The notes below the pieces were generated by a model, which worked only from the letters and a program-made list of their open reading frames with translations, was not told the origin of the DNA and ran no database searches. Source: Deltaproteobacteria bacterium (lineage in GTDB: Bacteria > Myxococcota_A > Polyangia > Polyangiales > Sandaracinaceae). Taken from it: DNA of 37,282 nucleotides. Shown piece by piece: positions 32,122 to 37,282 of this stretch. Both the position numbers and the translations under genes were made by a program. Every line of letters starts with the position of its first letter. Position 1 is the first letter of the stretch. The stretch lies in contig JAFLCL010000056.1 of the NCBI GenBank assembly GCA_017303575.1, forward strand, positions 1-37,282. Reading direction: 5' to 3'.

Positions 32122-33666
32122 GTGAGCTCGCCTTCGCAGCGTCCGCCGAGCCCTCCGCCGTCGCGGGGGATGATGGTGCGCGTCATCGTGGGCGCGGCGG
32201 CCGCGGGGGCGGCGTCGGGCGCGATCGTGAGCTTGATCCTCACAGCGCTCGATCAGCGCGAGCCGCTCGTGCACGTGTGGGTGATGGTGGCCTCCGTGGT
32301 CGCAGGGCTCGTGTCGCTGTGGGTGGTGACGGCGGTGCTCGGTCGACGCCTCACGAGGCTCGTGCGCCTCTTCGAGCGACGTCGCGGGCAGCGCGTGGAG
32401 CGCGCAGAGGACGAAGACCTCGGTCGGGTGCTCGCGGCCGTCGACCGACTGCTCGCGCAAGCGGAGATGGGCAGCGAGGGCGGGGGCTCGAGCGAAGGCG
32501 ACGCGGACCAGACCGCTCCGATGGGATCGACCCTCCGCGAAGAGACCGGCAGCATCCGCACGGTGCGCGGCGCGAGCGAGAGCCAGCGCGAGCTCGATCT
32601 CGCCAAGACGCTCTCGCAGCGCACCACCGAGCTCGAGCAGCGCCTGCGTGAGCGCGCGCTCCTCTTCGAGCTCCTGCGCGACAGCGTGACGACGTTGAAC
32701 CTCGAGGCCGTGCTCGATCGGCTGACGACGCGCCTCGGCCCCGCGCTCGAGCTGCGTGAGCTCGCGATCCTGCTCAAGGACGAGAGCGGACGCTTCGGCG
32801 TGCGCGCGTGCTGGGGCTTTCCCGATCCCGCGTCGGTGCTCGGTCGATCGCTCGAGCCGGGCGAGGGCGTCACGAGCAACGCGATCGACAGCGGCAAGCC
32901 GATCGTCATCGACGACGTCGCGCGCGCGCCCGACTACCTCGCGTTCTGGGACGAGGTGCCGCGCACGGGCTCGTTCATGAGCGTGCCGATCCGCGTGCGC
33001 GAGGAGGTGATCGGCGCGATCGCGCTCACGCGCCCGCCGAGCGATCCGCTCACCGAGCTCGAGGGACGGTTCCTCTCGGCGCTCGCCGATCAGGTCGCGC
33101 TCTCGATCCACAACGCGCAGCTCTTCCGCAGGCTCGAGGAGCTCTCGAGCATCGACGAGCTCACGAAGCTCCCGAACCGCCGCTACTTGAACGAGCGCTT
33201 GGAGCGCGAGATGGCCGACGCGCGCCGCTACGGCCATCCGCTCTCGCTCTTGATGATCGACATCGATCACTTCAAGAAGCTCAACGACCGCGCGGGGCAT
33301 CCGATCGGCGACGCGGCGCTGGTGATGGTGGCCGAGCGCCTGCGCGCGATGCTGCGCGAGGTCGACACGATCGCGCGCTGGGGCGGCGAGGAGTTCGTCG
33401 TCTTGCTCTCGCACGCCTCCGAGGCCGACGCGCTCGAGGTGGCGGAGAAGCTGCGCAAGGCCATCGCCGAGATCGACACGTCGTGGTCTCACGAGCAGCC
33501 GTTCGGGCACCTCTCGCTGAGCATCGGCGTGGCCGAGCTCAAGGAAGGCGAAGACGGCGCGGCCCTGGTGCAGCGCGCAGATCGCGCGGTCTACGTGGCC
33601 AAGCGCGAGGGACGCGATCGTGTGTCGTTGCCTCCGCGACCTTCGACACCGGACGCCTCGAGCTGA
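32122..33666 (+). CDS. membrane GAF-GGDEF diguanylate cyclase
   Basis: The protein of 514 residues has two membrane helices (about 19-42 and 51-74), then a HAMP-like and coiled segment (to about 190). A GAF domain follows at about 185-330 (LLRDSVTTLNLEAVLDRL ... DEVPRTGSFMSVPI). The GGDEF domain (about 345-505) has the active site GGEEF at 421-425 (ARWGGEEFVVLL), and the upstream RxxD inhibitory site is intact (REVD, 412-415). It should make cyclic di-GMP in response to a signal sensed by the GAF domain. I took the GTG at 32122; a TTG at 32086 would add 12 residues without a better ribosome site. Copy B of the long palindromic repeat starts right after the stop. Confidence 0.92.
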   Translation: MSSPSQRPPSPPPSRGMMVRVIVGAAAAGAASGAIVSLILTALDQREPLVHVWVMVASVVAGLVSLWVVTAVLGRRLTRLVRLFERRRGQRVERAEDEDLGRVLAAVDRLLAQAEMGSEGGGSSEGDADQTAPMGSTLREETGSIRTVRGASESQRELDLAKTLSQRTTELEQRLRERALLFELLRDSVTTLNLEAVLDRLTTRLGPALELRELAILLKDESGRFGVRACWGFPDPASVLGRSLEPGEGVTSNAIDSGKPIVIDDVARAPDYLAFWDEVPRTGSFMSVPIRVREEVIGAIALTRPPSDPLTELEGRFLSALADQVALSIHNAQLFRRLEELSSIDELTKLPNRRYLNERLEREMADARRYGHPLSLLMIDIDHFKKLNDRAGHPIGDAALVMVAERLRAMLREVDTIARWGGEEFVVLLSHASEADALEVAEKLRKAIAEIDTSWSHEQPFGHLSLSIGVAELKEGEDGAALVQRADRAVYVAKREGRDRVSLPPRPSTPDASS

Positions 33667-33668
33667 GA

Positions 33669-33814
33669 GAGCGAGAAAGAATCCCCGCTTCGGAAGCGGG
33701 CCGCGGCGGAGGGGGGTCCGATGCTCAAACATCCTCGGCCTTCGGCCTGCGGAACTCGCCCTGGACCCCCCACCACCGCGTCCCTCGAGGCCGTGAATCG
33801 ATTGTTTCTCGCTC
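33669..33814. repeat. long palindromic repeat with terminal inverted repeats, copy B
   Basis: The ends are GAGCGAGAAAGAATC (33669-33683) and GATTGTTTCTCGCTC (33800-33814), inverted repeats with one mismatch. The match extends outward to 18 of 21 bases from CTGAGA to CCCTGAG. The core 33698-33785 is identical to copy A. Like copy A it sits immediately after a stop codon (33666), between convergent genes (the next stop is at 33854). Confidence 0.88.
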
Positions 33815-33853
33815 CCTGAGGGCTCGATAGGCCAGCCTCGATGGGGGCGTGCC

Positions 33854-34144
33854 TCAGCGCTGTGGGCGTCCTTGCGCGTCGTGGGTCTCGGTGCTCGAAA
33901 CGCCGAGCTTCGCGAGGGCCCAGTTGCCTGCGACGAACACCGCGACCATTGCGCTCAGTGCGATGGGGATGTCGACGATGGGTTGCACGCTCGGGTGGTC
34001 GACCCACCACGCGCTCGCCCCGGCAGGCAGGACCGCGAGGACGAATCGCTCGAGGAGGACCAGCGCGTAGAGCAAGCCGACCGCCAGCCCGATCGCGGCC
34101 ACACGCACCGCGAGACGCGTGAGAAAGAGGCGGAGGTGCTTCAT
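33854..34144 (-). CDS. small two-helix membrane protein
   Basis: The 96-residue protein has two hydrophobic helices (about 8-37, RLAVRVAAIGLAVGLLYALV; and about 57-79, IVDIPIALSAMVAVFVAGNW), separated by a short loop with ASAWWVDHPSVQP. A polar tail follows. No family is recognised. The composition and helix spacing support a real membrane protein. Its start region (GAAGCACCTCCGCCTC) directly follows the ATG at 34144. Confidence 0.7.
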   Translation of the reverse strand: MKHLRLFLTRLAVRVAAIGLAVGLLYALVLLERFVLAVLPAGASAWWVDHPSVQPIVDIPIALSAMVAVFVAGNWALAKLGVSSTETHDAQGRPQR

Positions 34145-34204
34145 GCGCTGGGCGTGGCCGACGAGGTGAGTACGAGATGCCTTCGTTCTTCGCTTACGCG
34201 CGCC

Positions 34205-35608
34205 TCACGCGGAGCCCGACCGACGTGGCGATCGTGCTCTCTCTCTCGCTCTCCTGATCACCGAGCCCAGAAGCGCGAGGCCCAGCGCAGTCATCCACGC
34301 GCGTGTGCTCGCGCGCCCAGGCGAGCCGACGCGGCACGCGCATCCGCTCCCCTGAAACGCGCTGGGACCAGCGGCGTCGATGTCGGTGGCGCCCACATCG
34401 GCAGCTTGCGCGCCCCCGTCGATGCGAACACCGATGTCGACACGGAGGTCCGCGTCCTCCGGCACCGCGGCGTCGGGCGCTGGCGACGTAGCGTCGGGCG
34501 CTGGCGACGCGGCGTCGAGGCCGCCGTCTGGGCCTGCGTCGGGAAGGGAGCCCTCGGGAACGCACGTGTGCGCGGCGCCGCAGAAGAATCCTTCCTCGCA
34601 GTCCCCATCGCCGAGGCAACAGAGCGGATCGCTCGGCGAGCGCACGCACTCACGCGTCGCCTCGTCGCACGTCACGGGTGAGCACGCATCGAGCGCGACG
34701 CAGGGTGAGACCGCGGCGACGGGCACGCAGCGGCCTTCCTCGCACGTACCGGGGCCCGGACCGTTGCAGAAGAGCTCGTCATCGCGACACGCGAAGCCCT
34801 CGACGCGCGCGTCCGGCAAGCACCACTCGCGGCAGCACGATGTCACGCCGCTTGGATCGATCGGGATCGCTGTCGAGTCACACGCCTCGCCCTCGCCGAG
34901 CGTTCCATCACCGCACGTGATGCTCGTCACCCACACGTGCGAGAGGCCGACGTCTTCTTGCGGGCTCGACATGCCGGTCGAACCGGTGGGCGCCTCGAAC
35001 TGAACCGCGAGGCAGAAGTCGGCATCGGCGGCGATCGTCGTCGCTTCATCGTGGAGGAGGTTCGTGAAGCCCACCCAGCCGGCCGATCGGTTCGAGGTGC
35101 TGATGGAGCCGAACGCGAAGTCGACGCTGCAGGTGGGCAGCACGGCCCCTTCGAAGCGGCGCGTGCGAGCGTCCACGTTCCGCTCGTACCCGGAGAAGCC
35201 CCAGTGCAGGCCCGCGATCGGCGCACCCGTCGCGTTGTGGAGCCTCCACACGAGGGTGATCGTCTCGGTCGGCGCGCCTGCGACACCCAGCAGCCGCTCG
35301 CCCGAGCCCGTGTCGAAGGAGTAGATCCCCCGCTCACCGCCCATCGTGGCCGCGCCGCGCGCGCACGCACCGGTCGTGCACGTGGCACCGAATGCGACGG
35401 TCCCCGTCGGAATCCGGATCACGGACCACTCGTCCGAGTCGAGCTGACCGGCCGAAGGGCTCGGCGCGAAGCCCGCTCCGCGGAAGTCGTCGAAACGTTG
35501 TTCTTGGAACGTCCCCGTGAACACGCGCTGCGCCTGCACCGGCTCCGCGGCGCACAACCCCGCGACCACCAGCGCGACCCCGAGAGCTCCACGCGAGAGG
35601 CAAGACAT
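34205..35608 (-). CDS. exported Cys-rich protein with MYXO-CTERM tail
   Basis: The 467-residue protein has a signal peptide (MSCLSRGALGVALVVAGLCA, cut near VQA-QR). A beta-rich domain follows to about residue 225 (ERGIYSFDTGSGERLLG; LVWRLHNATGAPIAGLHWGF). The region from about 228 begins CGDGTLGEGEACD, close to the CGDG..GE.CD motif of myxobacterial Cys-rich repeats (DUF4215-like). Further Cys pairs continue to about 365 (CCLGDGDCEEGFFCGAAHTC). An Asp-Ala-Pro linker leads to GSGCACRVGSPGR, a hydrophobic helix and RRARERARSPRR, a MYXO-CTERM signal. It is probably surface-anchored; binding or adhesion is a guess. I rejected the far longer open frame to 37039, which is antisense to two other genes. 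Confidence 0.85.
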   Translation of the reverse strand: MSCLSRGALGVALVVAGLCAAEPVQAQRVFTGTFQEQRFDDFRGAGFAPSPSAGQLDSDEWSVIRIPTGTVAFGATCTTGACARGAATMGGERGIYSFDTGSGERLLGVAGAPTETITLVWRLHNATGAPIAGLHWGFSGYERNVDARTRRFEGAVLPTCSVDFAFGSISTSNRSAGWVGFTNLLHDEATTIAADADFCLAVQFEAPTGSTGMSSPQEDVGLSHVWVTSITCGDGTLGEGEACDSTAIPIDPSGVTSCCREWCLPDARVEGFACRDDELFCNGPGPGTCEEGRCVPVAAVSPCVALDACSPVTCDEATRECVRSPSDPLCCLGDGDCEEGFFCGAAHTCVPEGSLPDAGPDGGLDAASPAPDATSPAPDAAVPEDADLRVDIGVRIDGGAQAADVGATDIDAAGPSAFQGSGCACRVGSPGRASTRAWMTALGLALLGSVIRRARERARSPRRSGSA

Positions 35609-35702
35609 CCCACGACGGTCGCACGAAAGGGTGCTCGTCGTCAGGATGGACGGCAGCGCGCGTGCACCCCGAGGGTGGCACCAGGGTGTCCGCCGTCTCC
35701 CT

Positions 35703-35738
35703 GGATGCCAGTGAGGATGCCAGTGAGGATGCCAGTGT
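35703..35738. repeat. 12-base tandem repeat, three units
   Basis: GGATGCCAGTGA occurs twice, followed by GGATGCCAGTGT, in the non-coding gap (35609-35806) between the MYXO-CTERM gene and the next + strand gene. It is a simple microsatellite-like array; no function is visible. Confidence 0.85.
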
Positions 35739-35806
35739 GTGGGTCGAGGGTGCCAATCGCGCAGTCCTCGTCGCGACACCCACCCTCGATCCACTACGCT
35801 CGGCGG

Positions 35807-36193
35807 ATGCCCAGGTCCACGTTGCGTTACGGGTTCGAGGCGGCGGTCGTCGGCTGGGCCGGAGGCTTCCGCGGGGGCAACGGCTTCTTCGCAATCCTCG
35901 ACGAGGCCGGGGCGATCGTCCACGTCGTGGATGGCACCCAGCCCGCCAGCGGCGGTGTGCGGATCGTCGGGCCCGAGGTCGCCGAGGCCCTGCGGGTGGC
36001 GCACGTGCGCTGGATCTGGTTCGAGCCGTTCGATGTGCCCGAGTGGATGGCGATCGAGTGGCAGGGAGTGTCCGCCGAGGCGCTCGAGCGGGTGATCGGC
36101 CGGCCCTTCGGCGACGCCGACCGAGGCCGGCTCTACGGCGCTGCGGGCGAGCCGATCGCCGCGATCCCGACGAGCTGGCACGTGATGATGTGA
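35807..36193 (+). CDS. hypothetical protein
   Basis: The 128-residue protein starts MPRSTLRYGFEAAVVGWAGG and contains GFFAILDEAGAIVHVVDGTQ and ARVRWIWFEPFDVPEWMAIEW-like hydrophobic/aromatic stretches, ending IAAIPTSWHVMM. I recognise no family. Composition and codon bias are protein-like, with mixed alpha/beta character and no signal peptide or membrane helix. It lies 57 bases upstream of a Ser/Thr kinase gene on the same strand, so the two may be co-transcribed. Confidence 0.7.
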   Translation: MPRSTLRYGFEAAVVGWAGGFRGGNGFFAILDEAGAIVHVVDGTQPASGGVRIVGPEVAEALRVAHVRWIWFEPFDVPEWMAIEWQGVSAEALERVIGRPFGDADRGRLYGAAGEPIAAIPTSWHVMM

Positions 36194-36250
36194 GGGCCGT
36201 GCCGTGGCGCGTGCTTGACCCGACGCGTACGGAACGGAACCCTGCGTCGC

Positions 36251-37045
36251 GTGCAGCGCGGTGATCGCATCGGTCGCTACGAGCTCGGCGAGCTGCTCGG
36301 CGAAGGCGGGCAAGGCCGCGTGTTCCGCGCCGTGCGCGACGACGGGCTCGCTGTGGCGATCAAGGTGCTCGCCGCCGAGCTCGCGGGCTCGGAGCTCGCG
36401 CGCGCGCGCTTCGCGCGAGAGCAGCTCGCGACCGAGCGCGTCGAGCACGACAACGCCGTGCGCGTGCTCGACGCGGGCGCGCTTCCGAGCGGGCGCGGCT
36501 ACCTCGTGACCGAGCTGCTCGAGGGTAGCTCGCTCGCCGCCGAGCTGGCCGCGTCCGGACCACCTCCGATCGCGCGCGCCCAGACGATCGTGCGCGCCTG
36601 TGCGGCCACGCTGGCTCACGCGCATGGCCTCGGCGTGATCCACCGCGACGTGAAGCCGAGCAACGTGTTCCTCCTCGCCGATGGGCGCGTGAAGCTGCTC
36701 GACTTCGGGCTCGCGCGCGTGGCGGGACAACGCTCGCTCACGGGGCCGGGCGCGATGCTCGGAACACCCACCTACGTCGCCCCCGAGCAGACGTACACGA
36801 AGGCGGGACCTCCGGCGGACGTGTACGCGCTCGGCTGCGTGCTGTTCGAGCTGCTCGCCGGAAGACCCCCGTTTCTGGGCGGCGCGGTCGCCGTGATCCG
36901 CGCGCACCTGCGTGAGCCGCCGCCCACGCTCGCCACGCTCGCGCCTCAGCCGATCCCGCCGGCGCTCGCAGCGCTGGTGACCCAGATGCTCGCGAAGGAT
37001 CCTCTCGCGCGTCCCACGGCCGCCGCGGTGGCCGAGCACCTCTGA
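36251..37045 (+). CDS. Ser/Thr protein kinase
   Basis: This is a stand-alone Hanks-type kinase domain of 264 residues. The glycine loop is GEGGQG (17-22), the ATP lysine is Lys38 (VAIKVL), the catalytic loop is HRDVKPSN (131-138), and DFG is at 151-153. The activation segment ends GTPTYVAPEQ. No membrane helix or sensor domain follows. It may regulate the hypothetical protein upstream or act elsewhere. I set the start at the GTG at 36251 (MQRGDRIGRYELGELLG); an upstream TTG at 36215 would add 12 basic residues. It differs from the kinase at 21148 in its activation loop and is not a recent duplicate. Confidence 0.9.
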   Translation: MQRGDRIGRYELGELLGEGGQGRVFRAVRDDGLAVAIKVLAAELAGSELARARFAREQLATERVEHDNAVRVLDAGALPSGRGYLVTELLEGSSLAAELAASGPPPIARAQTIVRACAATLAHAHGLGVIHRDVKPSNVFLLADGRVKLLDFGLARVAGQRSLTGPGAMLGTPTYVAPEQTYTKAGPPADVYALGCVLFELLAGRPPFLGGAVAVIRAHLREPPPTLATLAPQPIPPALAALVTQMLAKDPLARPTAAAVAEHL

Positions 37046-37059
37046 TCGCGGGGGATGCT

Positions 37060-37282
37060 TCAGCCCGGTCGACGCACGAGCTTGGGCGTGCGGCCCATGC
37101 GGAGGGTGTCCATGCGCGAGAGCAAGCTGGTGCGCTGCACGCCGAGCTCGCGCGCAGCGTAGGCGACGACATCTCGGTGCTTGGCGAGCGCCTCCGTGAT
37201 CAGCGTGCGCTCGAGCGCCTCGAGCTCGGCGCGCCGCGCCAGCAGCGCCTGCCAGCCCTCGGCCAGGCGCGCGCGATCGACC
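37060..37282 (-). CDS. C-terminal Fis-type HTH of a transcription regulator (partial)
   Basis: Only the last 73 codons are inside the window; the gene runs off the right edge. The text ELEALERTLITEALAKHRDV and then VAYAARELGVQRTSLLSRMDTL is a Fis-type helix-turn-helix (HTH_8), as found at the end of sigma-54-dependent enhancer-binding proteins. Short GRTPKLVRRPG follows before the stop. The AAA+ part is not visible, so the class is inferred. It converges with the kinase gene, 14 bases from its stop. Confidence 0.8.
   Translation of the reverse strand, partial: VDRARLAEGWQALLARRAELEALERTLITEALAKHRDVVAYAARELGVQRTSLLSRMDTLRMGRTPKLVRRPG

Noticed and set aside
32092..33732. 546-codon antisense frame over the GGDEF gene
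   Set aside because: It lies fully opposite a complete GAF-GGDEF protein and is Arg/His/Glu-rich with no domain; its first codons come from the palindromic repeat.
35609..37039. Upstream extension of the MYXO-CTERM protein frame to 944 residues
   Set aside because: This part is antisense to a kinase with intact motifs and to the hypothetical gene; the signal peptide begins at the ATG at 35608.

Overview
The window is very GC-rich DNA with dense codon-biased genes on both strands. Two proteins end in MYXO-CTERM-type tails. Secreted proteins carry Pro-Asp-Ala-Gly linkers and Cys-rich modules, and there are two soluble-type Ser/Thr kinases. I infer a Myxococcota chromosome, probably of the Polyangia/Sandaracinus type. 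This is inferred from protein style, not from a marker gene. The window opens and closes inside genes.

Layout. 1-1314 (-) is the N-terminal part of an exported DUF3857/TPR-like protein. After a 679-base palindrome-rich gap come asnB and a family 2 glycosyltransferase (+, 1994-4901). A TetR regulator, a PF10118-type metal-dependent hydrolase and a membrane-anchored alpha/beta hydrolase form a tight (-) operon (5053-7583) with a double palindromic operator over the TetR start. Next is a translationally coupled (-) pair, a dCache-HAMP membrane sensor without an output domain and a pentameric ligand-gated ion channel (7647-10102). Then come hrpB, a small unknown protein, an M3 oligopeptidase, a lipoprotein and a dus gene (10252-16703).

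16704-18915 is the most unusual region. A Ro60/Rsr-type TROVE-vWA gene (with an apparent frameshift) lies between two antisense-strand RNA structures that share a 19-base motif and a compensated stem. I read these as Y RNAs. The upstream one holds a circularly permuted tRNA-like module and the downstream one a simple GNRA-capped hairpin. A third, degenerate stem of the same design sits in the rsr leader. The pattern fits a Ro60-Y RNA ribonucleoprotein locus.

18916-23961 encodes a PAS hybrid histidine kinase, a Ser/Thr kinase, and a membrane protein coupled to a GMC oxidoreductase. 23962-24474 is a repeat cluster with an inverted-repeat element. 24475-31960 holds a papain-family lipoprotein protease with PSI-like and knottin-like modules, a PD-(D/E)XK-like protein, a MYXO-CTERM protein, a coupled ketoacyl-synthase/chain-length-factor pair, and two tandem paralogous lipoproteins. 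32122-37282 holds a GAF-GGDEF cyclase, a small membrane protein, a second MYXO-CTERM protein, an unknown protein, a Ser/Thr kinase, and the C-terminal Fis-type end of a regulator.

A palindromic repeat of about 146 bases with terminal inverted repeats occurs twice, each time exactly between convergent genes (4904-5050 and 33669-33814), with a degenerate relative at 1521-1569.
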